Assembly: GCF_002240055.1 (NCBI RefSeq)
Contig: NZ_CP016753.1
Span: 1-64,000 of the forward strand
From: Leptotrichia sp. oral taxon 498
GTDB lineage: Bacteria; Fusobacteriota; Fusobacteriia; Fusobacteriales; Leptotrichiaceae
Reading direction: 5' to 3'
Length of the DNA stretch: 64,000 nucleotides
Within the stretch, counting starts at the first letter, position 1; the number at the start of each line of letters is the position of its first letter. A program made the translations under genes and the position numbers. Below are positions 45,761 through 53,737 of the stretch, in pieces. Below the pieces are notes generated by a model that ran no database searches, was not told the DNA's origin, and saw only the letters and a program-made list of their open reading frames with translations.

Positions 45761-46255
45761 CTATATTTTACCTTTTAATGCCATGACAATTCTATTTATG
45801 ATAACTTCCATATTGTCATCATTTTCTACGACAATATCAGAATATTTGTGATAAAGTTTTATTCTCTCGTCATATAATTTTTTTAAATTATCCAAATTTT
45901 TAAGAAGTGGTCTAGCTTCATGATTTTCTTTTGCAATATTTTCCAGCTTTCTATTCAAAAATATTACAATCCCATTTTTTTTCACAATTTCCATATTTTT
46001 TTCTTTTTTTACCGCTCCACCGCCAGTTGAGATAATTATTCCATCTTTTTTCGACAATTCTTCCAAATATTTAGTTTCAAGCTCTCTAAAATAATCTTCT
46101 CCGTCTTCCGAAAAAATATCCGATATTTCTCTATTTTCACACTCTTCCAAATATTTATCCGCATCATAAAATTCAAAATTAATTTCATTTGACAGTAAAC
46201 TTCCTATCGTACTTTTCCCACACGCAGGCATTCCAATTAAAATAATATTTTTCAT
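45761..46255 (-). CDS. aroK: shikimate kinase
   Basis: 164 residues with Walker A 'GMPACGKSTIG', shikimate-binding Asp in 'FYDADKYLE', 'FRELETKYL', 'STGGGAVKK' and the lid Arg in 'ARPLLKN'. It phosphorylates shikimate with ATP in chorismate synthesis. aroE precedes it and aroQ follows; aroA and aroC are not in the window. Confidence 0.95.
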   Translation of the reverse strand: MKNIILIGMPACGKSTIGSLLSNEINFEFYDADKYLEECENREISDIFSEDGEDYFRELETKYLEELSKKDGIIISTGGGAVKKEKNMEIVKKNGIVIFLNRKLENIAKENHEARPLLKNLDNLKKLYDERIKLYHKYSDIVVENDDNMEVIINRIVMALKGKI

Positions 46256-46270
46256 ATAATGTGTTTTCTC

Positions 46271-46459
46271 CTATTTTCTTTTAAATTGGTTCTCTTCTTT
46301 ATTATAAAAATATCCTGCTTTTTCCATTTTATCCAAAACTTCAGTTTTATTTTTTCCATAATAATTTACTAAATCATCTAAATCTTTAAATTCATCTCTA
46401 AGTTTAAGGTTTAAAATGCTGTAAAGCAAATTCATATCTTTTGTTTCAAAATTTATCAT
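46271..46459 (-). CDS. DUF4250 small protein
   Basis: 62 residues from the ATG at 46459; the longer TTG start at 46477 covers the GGGAG site. 'LLYSILNLKLRDEFKDLDDLVNYYG' followed by 'VLDKMEKAGYFYNKEENQFK' fits DUF4250, a small helical family of unknown function found in clostridia and fusobacteria. It sits between two operon genes with spacings under 20 bp, so it is co-transcribed with aroK. Confidence 0.8.
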   Translation of the reverse strand: MINFETKDMNLLYSILNLKLRDEFKDLDDLVNYYGKNKTEVLDKMEKAGYFYNKEENQFKRK

Positions 46460-46477
46460 AATTTTTTCAGCTCCCAA

Positions 46478-47290
46478 TTAAAGTATAATTTTTACCATTG
46501 TTTCATCATCTTCATCAATATCTTTTATTATGCAGTTTTTAGAACTATCCGCAAACAAAGTATGATATTCATTGTCATCTTTTTTTTCTATAAAATCTCC
46601 AATTTCTACATTTTCAATACCAAGGTCGCCAGTCACTTCATAGATTTCATTGTAAATTGTTTCAAGAAAACCTATATCAAAAATTGTAAACAACTCTGAT
46701 TCTCTATTTAATCTAAGAAAAGATTTTTCTGGAATTATAAAGTACAAAGTTGATTCATAACCCATATTTATTCCAAAAATTTCCATTCCATACGCTTTTA
46801 ATTCGTAATTTAAAATTGCATACAAAATATCAATCAACGATTCTTCGTATTTTTCTTCTTTAGATTTTATGCTCTCCCAATTTACATCAAGTTCATTTGG
46901 ATCAATCCCCTTTTTCTCAACTAATTTTTTCAATCCTTCCGTATAACCTTTTGACATAAATTTATACAAAAAACTATCCGCCTTTTTAGCCAAATATTGA
47001 TAGTAAAAATCCGAAAATGTCTTAATCGTCTCACCTGACTCTTCTTCCCCAAAAGTATTAAAAATCGCTTCTTTTGGCTCAAAAAAATACTCTCTTCTAG
47101 TATTTATATAATTTACTAGCTTTTTTCCTTCCAAAACTTCTGCTGCAAAGTCATCTAACTCATTGTATATTCTAAAATCAAAATTATTACTATTTTGTGA
47201 AATTTCCATATCAGTTGCTTTTACAAAAGTCGAAGTTTCATTTGGCTGTATGGGACTATCCATTCCATAAACTTTATCTTTTTCACTCAT
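46478..47290 (-). CDS. hypothetical protein, 270 aa
   Basis: I do not recognise a family. The protein is acidic, soluble and without signal peptide. It begins with a flexible 'KDKVYGMDSPIQPNETST' region and ends in an Asp/Glu-rich tail ('DIDEDDETMVKIIL'). Predicted content is mixed helix and strand. Its start and stop are spaced tightly (18 bp from the upstream gene, 18 bp to the DUF4250 start), so it belongs to the aro operon. Confidence 0.75.
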   Translation of the reverse strand: MSEKDKVYGMDSPIQPNETSTFVKATDMEISQNSNNFDFRIYNELDDFAAEVLEGKKLVNYINTRREYFFEPKEAIFNTFGEEESGETIKTFSDFYYQYLAKKADSFLYKFMSKGYTEGLKKLVEKKGIDPNELDVNWESIKSKEEKYEESLIDILYAILNYELKAYGMEIFGINMGYESTLYFIIPEKSFLRLNRESELFTIFDIGFLETIYNEIYEVTGDLGIENVEIGDFIEKKDDNEYHTLFADSSKNCIIKDIDEDDETMVKIIL

Positions 47291-47308
47291 TCTAAAATCT
47301 TCCTTTCC

Positions 47309-48157
47309 CTATTCTTTGCTTTTGTCGTTATTTTCTTTTTTCTCAATTGATTGTGCTATAAACTTAAGATTTGAAATATTTTCAAATTTTGCCAGCTTTT
47401 TTAATTTTTCTTTATTTTCAGCGGATAATCTTGAAGCATCAATATATCTATCAAAATATTTGTCATAGTTACTGTATAATTTTTTCAATTTTTTTAAGCT
47501 GGATTTAGAACCTGCTGCCGCCTTTTTTTCGATTGTTCCTTCCATCGCCCTTGTATTTAAAATATTTTCCAGATTTCTATATTCTTCTTCTACAAGCATT
47601 GACATCTGTCCACTTGACATCTGCTTGTATTCATCTTTCGTTTTAGAATCTCCCACACTATACAAATAATCATAAATTGAATTCACATTTTGATCAATTG
47701 TCCCAGCATTTTTTTCTCCTTCCAAATACGTATTCATATTCAAGTTAAAAGTTTCCAATATCAGATATGTGTTCGTGTAGGTGTAAGACTGCATATCACT
47801 TACATCCTGTAAAAAATTTCCAAACGCCCTTTTTAGAAATTTTGGATATTCAACGACATAATCACTATAATAAGCATACATTGATCTAAAATCTGATTTT
47901 CTGTTTCCTGTCAATTTTGCAAATTCCCTGTCAAAATATCCTCTGTTTTCACGGTATAAATTTCCCATTATTTCTGCATAAACTTTGTTCATTAAAGCTG
48001 TGTTATCCGCCGTAGCTAGAGGAGTTCCATTAAAATATTTATCAAAAGTCTTTTTTTGATTTGCATTTCCCGTATCTATCATCTCTTGATTAGTTATAGA
48101 AAATCCAATATTTGCAAGACTCAAAGAAATTATTGCTACTACTATTTTTTTTATCAT
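47309..48157 (-). CDS. hypothetical exported helical protein
   Basis: 282 residues with a signal peptide (KKIVVAIISLSLANIGFS|IT). The mature part is mainly helical, rich in Tyr, Lys and Asn, with segments like 'YRENRGYFDREFAKLTG' and 'YSNYDKYFDRYIDASRLS'. No known domain is seen. It lies 28 bp after aroE and 18 bp before the next unknown gene. An envelope protein inside a shikimate operon is unusual. Confidence 0.72.
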   Translation of the reverse strand: MIKKIVVAIISLSLANIGFSITNQEMIDTGNANQKKTFDKYFNGTPLATADNTALMNKVYAEIMGNLYRENRGYFDREFAKLTGNRKSDFRSMYAYYSDYVVEYPKFLKRAFGNFLQDVSDMQSYTYTNTYLILETFNLNMNTYLEGEKNAGTIDQNVNSIYDYLYSVGDSKTKDEYKQMSSGQMSMLVEEEYRNLENILNTRAMEGTIEKKAAAGSKSSLKKLKKLYSNYDKYFDRYIDASRLSAENKEKLKKLAKFENISNLKFIAQSIEKKENNDKSKE

Positions 48158-48185
48158 TTTTTTACCTTTTCCTTTCTAAAAAAAA

Positions 48186-49004
48186 TTATTTATATAATTT
48201 TTCAGATAATCTAGTGTGTATTTTTTCTAAAATTTTTACATCATATTCTTCTTCATTCCAGATTTCTTCCGATTTTATTGCTTGTGAAATAAGCATCATA
48301 AGTCCATTTGAAATAACTTTTACACCTTTTTGTTTATATTTTTTCATAAGCACTGTTTCTTCTGGATTGTAGACAATATCCACCAAAGCATTTGTATCAA
48401 TGAAGTTGCTATCATTTAACGGACATTCATTTATATTTGGATACATTCCCACAGGTGTACAGTTTACGATTAACTCAATATTTTTAAGTCCTGAAACTGC
48501 CGAATAATGAATCAATCTATCTTTAGTTCTCACTTTAAACGAATCATTTTCTTCAATTGTGGCAAGATAAACATTTTCTGCACCACTGTCTATCAAAACA
48601 TTATAAATTGCTTTAGAAGCTCCACCTGTTCCAAGTACCAAAACTTTTTTCCCTTTGACATCAATATTATTAATTCTCAAAGTTTTTAAAAATCCAAAAT
48701 AATCAGAATTATCTCCAATTAATTTCCCATTTTTACAGGTAATTGTATTTACAGCTCCGATTTGTTTTGCAATTTTAGAAACTTCGTCCAAATATTTAAT
48801 CACTTCCACTTTATAAGGAATTGTGACATTTATTCCTTTAAATTTTCCTTTTTTTATTTCTTCCATCAATTGACCTATCTCATCAGATTGTCTTTCAATC
48901 ATTTGATAATTTGCGTTTTTCCCAGTTAATTCAAAAAAAATTTCGTGAATTTCTTTAGAATAACTATGACCTAATTTTTCTCCCAAAAGTCCATATTTTT
49001 CCAT
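48186..49004 (-). CDS. aroE: shikimate dehydrogenase
   Basis: 272 residues with the N-terminal substrate domain ('GLLGEKLGHSYSKEIH', 'INVTIPYK' with catalytic Lys) and a Rossmann domain ('VLGTGGASKAI', 'NCTPVGMYP'). It reduces 3-dehydroshikimate with NADPH. It is the first gene of the seven-gene operon and has its own promoter (49045-49073). Confidence 0.95.
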   Translation of the reverse strand: MEKYGLLGEKLGHSYSKEIHEIFFELTGKNANYQMIERQSDEIGQLMEEIKKGKFKGINVTIPYKVEVIKYLDEVSKIAKQIGAVNTITCKNGKLIGDNSDYFGFLKTLRINNIDVKGKKVLVLGTGGASKAIYNVLIDSGAENVYLATIEENDSFKVRTKDRLIHYSAVSGLKNIELIVNCTPVGMYPNINECPLNDSNFIDTNALVDIVYNPEETVLMKKYKQKGVKVISNGLMMLISQAIKSEEIWNEEEYDVKILEKIHTRLSEKLYK

Positions 49005-49044
49005 TTTATCTCACTTTCCAATTTTTTTTACTTTTGTTTTGTCA

Positions 49045-49073
49045 ATTATATCATATTTTAAATTTTTTTTCGA
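49045..49073 (-). promoter_or_regulatory. promoter of the shikimate operon
   Basis: Minus strand: TCGAAA, 17-bp spacer, TATAAT, ~41 bp upstream of aroE, in the gap after the RsuA-family gene. Confidence 0.55.
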
Positions 49074-49097
49074 TTAATTATTTTTTTTAAAATAAAT

Positions 49098-49814
49098 TTA
49101 ATTTAAAATCAAATTCATTTCTTCTTCGCTCAGTTCTCTATATTCTCCCAATTTTAAGTCTTCAGGAAGTAAAAGTTTTCCCATTTTCACCCTTTTCAAA
49201 TATAAAACTTCGTTTTCAACAAACTTAAACATCCTTTTAACTTGATGAAACTTTCCTTCCGAAATCGTTATAAATACCGAATTTACTTTTATATCTTCAT
49301 CTTTATCAATAATTTCGATTTTTGCCTTTTTTGTCACAAAATTTTCTTCCAATTTTATTCCATTTTCCAAAATTTTCTTTTTTTCAATTGTCAAAGGTTC
49401 TTTTAACTCCACATAATATTTTTTGTCAACATGCTTTTTCGGTGAGAGCAAGTTATGCGCCAAAACCCCGTCATTTGTGAGCAAAAGTAAACCTTCTGTG
49501 TCAATGTCCAATCTTCCAACTGGAAAAACTTTATAATTTTTATATTTTTCACAAAGTAAATCAATCACGGTTTTGTGTTTACCATCTTCTGTTGCACTAA
49601 TAACTCCAGATGGTTTATTCATCATTATGTAAACAAAAGGTTTATAAGTAATTTTTTCACCTTCGATCTTCACATCATCTTTAATCTCGTCAACTTGCAT
49701 TTTCGCATCTTTTACGATTTTTTCATTAACTTTTATTTTCCCTTTTTTCAAAATAATTTTGACTTCTTTTCTTGTTCCAATTCCAGAATTTGCCAAAAAT
49801 TTATCTAATCTCAT
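49098..49814 (-). CDS. RsuA/RluB-family pseudouridine synthase
   Basis: 238 residues: an S4 domain (~1-60, 'MRLDKFLANSGIGTRKEVKIILKKG' with RLDKFLA...) and a synthase domain with the catalytic Asp in 'GRLDIDTEGLLLLTNDG' and 'EGKFHQVKRMF'. The length is near RsuA (16S rRNA U516), RluB and RluF are possible too. It lies just beside the TnpB element; the element's right end is 29 bp upstream of its start, so its leader now comes partly from the inserted DNA. Confidence 0.9.
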   Translation of the reverse strand: MRLDKFLANSGIGTRKEVKIILKKGKIKVNEKIVKDAKMQVDEIKDDVKIEGEKITYKPFVYIMMNKPSGVISATEDGKHKTVIDLLCEKYKNYKVFPVGRLDIDTEGLLLLTNDGVLAHNLLSPKKHVDKKYYVELKEPLTIEKKKILENGIKLEENFVTKKAKIEIIDKDEDIKVNSVFITISEGKFHQVKRMFKFVENEVLYLKRVKMGKLLLPEDLKLGEYRELSEEEMNLILN

Positions 49815-49826
49815 ATTTTATTTTTA

Positions 49827-49953
49827 TCCTTCTTTAAATAAAGTGAACTACTCCCGCTTTTAGAAGCGGGAGCTTCTTGGGAAGTATCTGCTTTTGCTAG
49901 CCAAATATATTTACCAAGCTCTTCGGGCAGTTCCTGACCTGTTTTTTTATTTC
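49827..49953 (-). ncRNA. candidate omega RNA (right-end RNA) of the TnpB element
   Basis: In characterised elements the guide RNA of TnpB covers the 3' end of tnpB, the right-end hairpin and ~16-20 nt of flanking DNA. Here the 110 bp after the tnpB stop carry two hairpins, and the flank beginning at 49842 (TTTATTTAAAGAAGGA) would be the guide. Position is by analogy; transcription is not shown. Confidence 0.45.
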
Positions 49954-51215
49954 CTAATATTTCAACATTTCTTTTCCAACATCTCTTATATTCAGTGCCG
50001 CATTGTAATCTCTATCAATTTCAATTCCACAGCACTCACATTTATAACTTCTTTCTGATAATTTCAGTTCCTCTTTAACGTTTCCACATTTACTACAAGT
50101 TTTCGATGACGGAAACCACTTATCTATCTTCAAAAATTGCTTTCCTAAAAACATCAGTTTATACTCAACCATCCTCAAAAACATTCCCCATCCATTATCT
50201 CCTACACTTTTCCCAAAATTTAATGCCTGACTCATCCCTTTCATATTCAAATTTTCAACAACCACAGCATTATAATCTTCAGATAATTTTTTCGATAATT
50301 TATGCAAAAAATCTCTTCGACAATTCTTGATATACTCATGTAATTTTGATATTTTCATTTTTTGTTTATACCAATTTTTAGAAAATTTCACTTTTCTTGA
50401 TAATGATTTCTGTAATTTTTTCAATTCTTCTTCCAACATCCTAAAATATCTTGGATAATCAGCTTTTTGGTTTTCAGAACTGACAAATAATTCAGACATT
50501 GAAAAATCAAGTCCAATTACTTTATCATTACTAGCTACCTTTTGGATTTCTTTTTCAAATTCTGTCAAGATGGAAACATAGTAATTTCCATTACTGTTTG
50601 TTAGTGTTACCGACTTTATCTTGTAATCTTCTGGTATTTCTCTATGATATTTCAATTTTATTCTTTTCAATTTTGACAAAACCAAATATTTGTTTTCCTC
50701 AATTCGTATCGAATTGTTCACACAATTTGTCGTATAACTTTTAACACTAGTCTTTTTAAATTTGAACTTTGGAAACTTCGCTCTCTTTTGAAAAAAATTC
50801 GTAAACGATCGTTTTACATTCAATTGAGCATTTGAAAGTGCCAGACTGTCAACTTCTTTCAAAAATTGGTTTTCACTTTTTAAACTGGCAGGTGTAATTA
50901 TTTTATTTTTTCCAGTTTCTTCATAAATTTTATTAGCAGTATACAAGATCGTATTGTAGACAAAACGAACACATCCAAAAGTCTTGTTTATCAACAATTC
51001 CTGCTCTTTATTTGGATAAATCCTGTATCTGAATGCTAAATTATATTTCATAAAATTACACCTCCTTTTGATTTTGAATATTATTTTTAATTATTTCTCT
51101 TCGATATTTTATACAAAAATTGTATCATAGGCATATCCTTTTTTCAATTTTTTTTATAAAAAAAGCAATTCATCTCCCACTTATAGAAAGCCTACGACTT
51201 CTTGCTATCTTTTTG
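49843..51215 (-). mobile_element. IS200/IS605-type element with tnpB only
   Basis: The right end is readable: on the minus strand a hairpin CTCCCGCTT-CTAA-AAGCGGGAG followed by TAGTTCAC, ending at 49843. The left end is less certain but lies near 51180-51215, where the minus strand has 'GTAGGCTTTCTATAAGTGGGAG', typical of IS605-family left-end palindromes (given here by its key part CTATAAGTGGGAG). Only tnpB is present; there is no tnpA. It sits between pheA and the RsuA-family gene. Confidence 0.75.
49954..51051 (-). CDS. tnpB: TnpB RNA-guided nuclease (OrfB, IS200/IS605 family)
   Basis: 365 residues, complete. The N-terminal HTH-like part begins 'AFRYRIYPNKEQELLINKTFG'. The RuvC fold keeps all three acids: Asp182 in 'VIGLDFSMSEL', Glu266 in 'VVVENLNMKGM' and Asp346/348 in 'IDRDYNAALNI'. 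A zinc ribbon has Cys319, Cys322, Cys338 and Cys341. TnpB of this family cuts DNA guided by RNA from the right end and helps the transposon persist. No damage to the frame is seen, so it may be active. Confidence 0.93.
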   Translation of the reverse strand: MKYNLAFRYRIYPNKEQELLINKTFGCVRFVYNTILYTANKIYEETGKNKIITPASLKSENQFLKEVDSLALSNAQLNVKRSFTNFFQKRAKFPKFKFKKTSVKSYTTNCVNNSIRIEENKYLVLSKLKRIKLKYHREIPEDYKIKSVTLTNSNGNYYVSILTEFEKEIQKVASNDKVIGLDFSMSELFVSSENQKADYPRYFRMLEEELKKLQKSLSRKVKFSKNWYKQKMKISKLHEYIKNCRRDFLHKLSKKLSEDYNAVVVENLNMKGMSQALNFGKSVGDNGWGMFLRMVEYKLMFLGKQFLKIDKWFPSSKTCSKCGNVKEELKLSERSYKCECCGIEIDRDYNAALNIRDVGKEMLKY

Positions 51216-51239
51216 TTAAATTAAATTAAATCAAATATT

Positions 51240-52421
51240 TTACTGATTTAATTGTAAATTATAAACTTTATAATTTCCCAATATTTGCAAATAATTTGAT
51301 TTTTGCCTAATTTTCTCAAGCGCCAATTTCACATTTTCATTCTTAATATTCCCTTTAAAATCAATGTAAAAATAATACTCCCATGGTTTACTCTCACGAG
51401 GTCGAGATTTTAAATTTACCATATTTAAATGATATTCATAAAAAATTTGAAGCAGTTCCACAAGCGCTCCAGATTTGTCATTTACACTTGTCACAATACT
51501 AATTTTATCACTTTTGTCAAGCACAATGTTCTCATTTGAAATCACAAAAAATCTCGTATAATTTTCTTTTTCGTTATTAATATTTTCGCATAAAATTTCC
51601 AAATCATACATTTCTTTAGTTTTTTTATTCGCAATACAAGCATTTTCAATATTTTTGCATTCTGAAACAAATTTCGCTCCAATCGCCGTATTCGACATTT
51701 TATTAAGTTTCCAGTCGTGATTAGCCAAAAACTCTGAGCATTGCATAAACGCCTGTTCGTGCGAATAAATATTTTTTATATCCTCAATTTTACTGCCTTT
51801 TATTCCAATCAAATTATGCGAAATTTTATGCTGAACTTCCCCAATTATATGAATACTTTTTTTATTAATCAAATCAATACTATCCCGCACTTCTCCCACT
51901 ATCGAATTTTCAATCGGCAAAATTGCAATATCAATTTTTCTACTATTTACCGCTTCCACCAAATCTTTATGACTTTTAAAATTAAAAATATTTTTATTAT
52001 TTTCCAAATTTTTTTCATCAAATTTTTTATTATTTTTCAGTAAATTAATTAAGACTTCATACGCATAAGATCCTGGAACCCCAGTATATCCAATCTTTTT
52101 ATCAAAAAAATCCAAATCATTCACATATTTTGTATTAATCCCAATTTTAAATTTTTGATATTCTTTACTGGAATTCATTATATCTTTAAAAATTATCTCA
52201 ATATAGTGAGATAATTCCATATTTTTTACTTTTTTTAAATTTTTTGTAACAACTTCCTTTTCCCGAATTTCATCAAAAATTTTTTTTCCAGTCTGCTTTT
52301 TAAACTGTGCAACTTCTTGAACAATTGCAAGTCTTTCCTCCAGAAGTTCCACTAATTTGCTGTCAATTTCATCAATTCTATCTCTAATTTCGCCCAAATC
52401 AAGCCTTTTATTTATTCCCAT
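51240..52421 (-). CDS. pheA: bifunctional chorismate mutase / prephenate dehydratase
   Basis: 393 residues in the classical fusion order. Chorismate mutase comes first (~8-90, 'RDRIDEIDSKLVELLEERLAIV'). Prephenate dehydratase follows (~110-290, 'IGYTGVPGSYAYEV', 'PIENSIVGEVRDSIDLI' and 'TRFFVIS'), then an ACT domain (~305-385, 'LKSRPRESKPWEYYFYIDF') for feedback by phenylalanine. It makes phenylpyruvate from chorismate, continuing the shikimate pathway encoded nearby. The ATG is preceded by GAGGGAG and an extended -10 promoter. Confidence 0.95.
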   Translation of the reverse strand: MGINKRLDLGEIRDRIDEIDSKLVELLEERLAIVQEVAQFKKQTGKKIFDEIREKEVVTKNLKKVKNMELSHYIEIIFKDIMNSSKEYQKFKIGINTKYVNDLDFFDKKIGYTGVPGSYAYEVLINLLKNNKKFDEKNLENNKNIFNFKSHKDLVEAVNSRKIDIAILPIENSIVGEVRDSIDLINKKSIHIIGEVQHKISHNLIGIKGSKIEDIKNIYSHEQAFMQCSEFLANHDWKLNKMSNTAIGAKFVSECKNIENACIANKKTKEMYDLEILCENINNEKENYTRFFVISNENIVLDKSDKISIVTSVNDKSGALVELLQIFYEYHLNMVNLKSRPRESKPWEYYFYIDFKGNIKNENVKLALEKIRQKSNYLQILGNYKVYNLQLNQ

Positions 52422-52459
52422 TAATTTTTCTCCCTCGCAATAATTTAAATTTTTTATTT

Positions 52460-52465
52460 ATTATA
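52460..52465 (-). promoter_or_regulatory. extended -10 box of pheA
   Basis: Minus strand TGGTATAAT (TG-n extended -10) 39 bp upstream of the pheA ATG. The -35 region is AT-rich without a good hexamer. Confidence 0.5.
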
Positions 52466-52532
52466 CCACAATTTTTCTATAAAATAAAAAAAAATGACTA
52501 CCAAACAGCAAATCATTTCTAAAAATCTATAT

Positions 52533-52607
52533 TGGAGGCGACAACCAGATTCGAACTGGTGTAAACGGTTTTGCAGACCGCTGCCTAAGCCCCTCGACCA
52601 TGTCGCC
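52533..52607 (-). tRNA. tRNA-Cys (anticodon GCA)
   Basis: Cloverleaf on the minus strand: acceptor GGCGACA / TGTCGCC, discriminator U and encoded CCA, anticodon loop CTGCAAA (anticodon GCA), T-loop TTCGAAT. It lies 15 bp after tRNA-Leu. Confidence 0.97.
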
Positions 52608-52622
52608 GAAACTTTTCAAAAT

Positions 52623-52708
52623 TGGTGCCCGAGGCCGGAGTCGAACCGGCACGATATAAAATCGACGGATTTTGAGTCCGTTGCGTCTACCAATTTCACC
52701 ACTCGGGC
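52623..52708 (-). tRNA. tRNA-Leu (anticodon CAA)
   Basis: Class II tRNA of 86 nt with a long variable arm. Acceptor GCCCGAG / CTCGGGC plus ACCA, anticodon loop CTCAAAA (anticodon CAA, reads UUG), T-loop TTCGACT. Co-transcribed with tRNA-Cys. Confidence 0.97.
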
Positions 52709-52727
52709 AAATTTAAATTACTCGATT

Positions 52728-52756
52728 ATTATAATATATTTTTTTAATTTTGTCAA
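52728..52756 (-). promoter_or_regulatory. promoter of the tRNA-Leu/tRNA-Cys operon
   Basis: Minus strand: TTGACA, 17-bp spacer, TATAAT, a perfect sigma70 consensus, 20 bp upstream of the tRNA-Leu 5' end. Confidence 0.9.
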
Positions 52757-52799
52757 CATAATTTTTCAAATTTTTTATGAAATTATGTATAGTTGTCAA

Positions 52800-53564
52800 A
52801 CATTTGTTACAAAAACTTTAAAAATAAATAGAAAAGTTATCTTACTAATGTCTTAGCCTAATTGTTTGTCCTGTATTCTTTCAGCATTTCATTTGGACTT
52901 TTAAAATTTAATACTTTTCTTGATATATTATTGTATCTGCTGCAATATCTTTTTACTGACCTTCTTAATTCTTCCAGACTTCTAAATCTTTTTCCTAAAT
53001 AATAATTGCTGTCTAGCCTGTGGCTCCTTTCCACTTTCCCATTCTGCCACGGCGAATACGGTCTTGTTGTCATATATTCTATCCCTAGTTCTTCCAGCTT
53101 TAACTCAAATAAAGCCTTTTAGGCTTTTTGGGCTTATTATCCCTAATTTTTCTTATTATTCTGCACATAGTTCCATAAGAACGGCTGTATCCCAGTTTTC
53201 TAGCTTCGGTATATACCTGTGCCAGTCCTTCATATGAAAATCTCCTGTATTTTTTCATAATTAAATCTATTTCTTCCTGAGTATGTTGATTTGGATGACT
53301 TTTAGGTCTTCTGCTTTTCGGCATCAGTGACTGCACTGTCCCGTCATATCTGTCACGCCATCTCTTAATCTGCTGTCTTGATGTCTTATATTTTAATGCC
53401 GCCTTTGAATTATTGTTATATTTTATTGCATACTCAACTGCCTGTTGACGAACACGGTACTCTTCTGATATACTATTCATAGAAAGGTTTCTCCTTATGT
53501 AGTTTTGGTCGGCTTACATTATATCAGAAACCTTTCTTTTTTTCTTCTTTTTTGTCACATATGT
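52800..53564 (-). mobile_element. deleted DDE-type insertion sequence
   Basis: A transposase remnant flanked by imperfect inverted repeats: ACATTTGTTACAAAAA (52800-52815) against the reverse complement of 53549-53564, 14 of 16 bases equal. The outer ends are not certain. At ~765 bp it is shorter than intact relatives. Confidence 0.6.
52858..53480 (-). pseudogene. DDE transposase with internal deletion (IS3/IS481-like)
   Basis: The N-terminal part (53480 down to ~53105) has two helix-turn-helix domains ('KYKTSRQQIKRWRDRYDG', 'SYEGLAQVYTEARKLGYSRSYGT'). It runs into a stop, while a second frame picks up with 'ELKLEELGIEYM' and the last part of the catalytic core, 'RPYSPWQNGKVERSHRLD' with its Glu. 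The region with the first two acids of the DDE triad is gone, so a core deletion of over 100 residues joined the two parts out of frame near 53100. It cannot be active. Confidence 0.88.
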
Positions 53565-53737
53565 ATTGTACCACGACATTAAATTTATAATAGAATGAAA
53601 TTTTTATTTTATAATATTTGTTTTTAATTATATATTAAAAATTTTTACATTTTTAACTTTATGTCTTTTTACATGAAAATTCTTCTTTTTAATATTTTTT
53701 ATTCTAAAATAACTACATTTTTAAATAATTTTTAATT

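Noticed and set aside
52858-53480. Two separate small genes
   Set aside because: Both halves match one transposase and are joined by an out-of-frame deletion, so they are reported as one pseudogene.
53549-53737. Additional gene between the IS remnant and the ClC gene
   Set aside because: The ~190 bp are strongly AT-rich with stops in all frames; only the IS end is recognisable.
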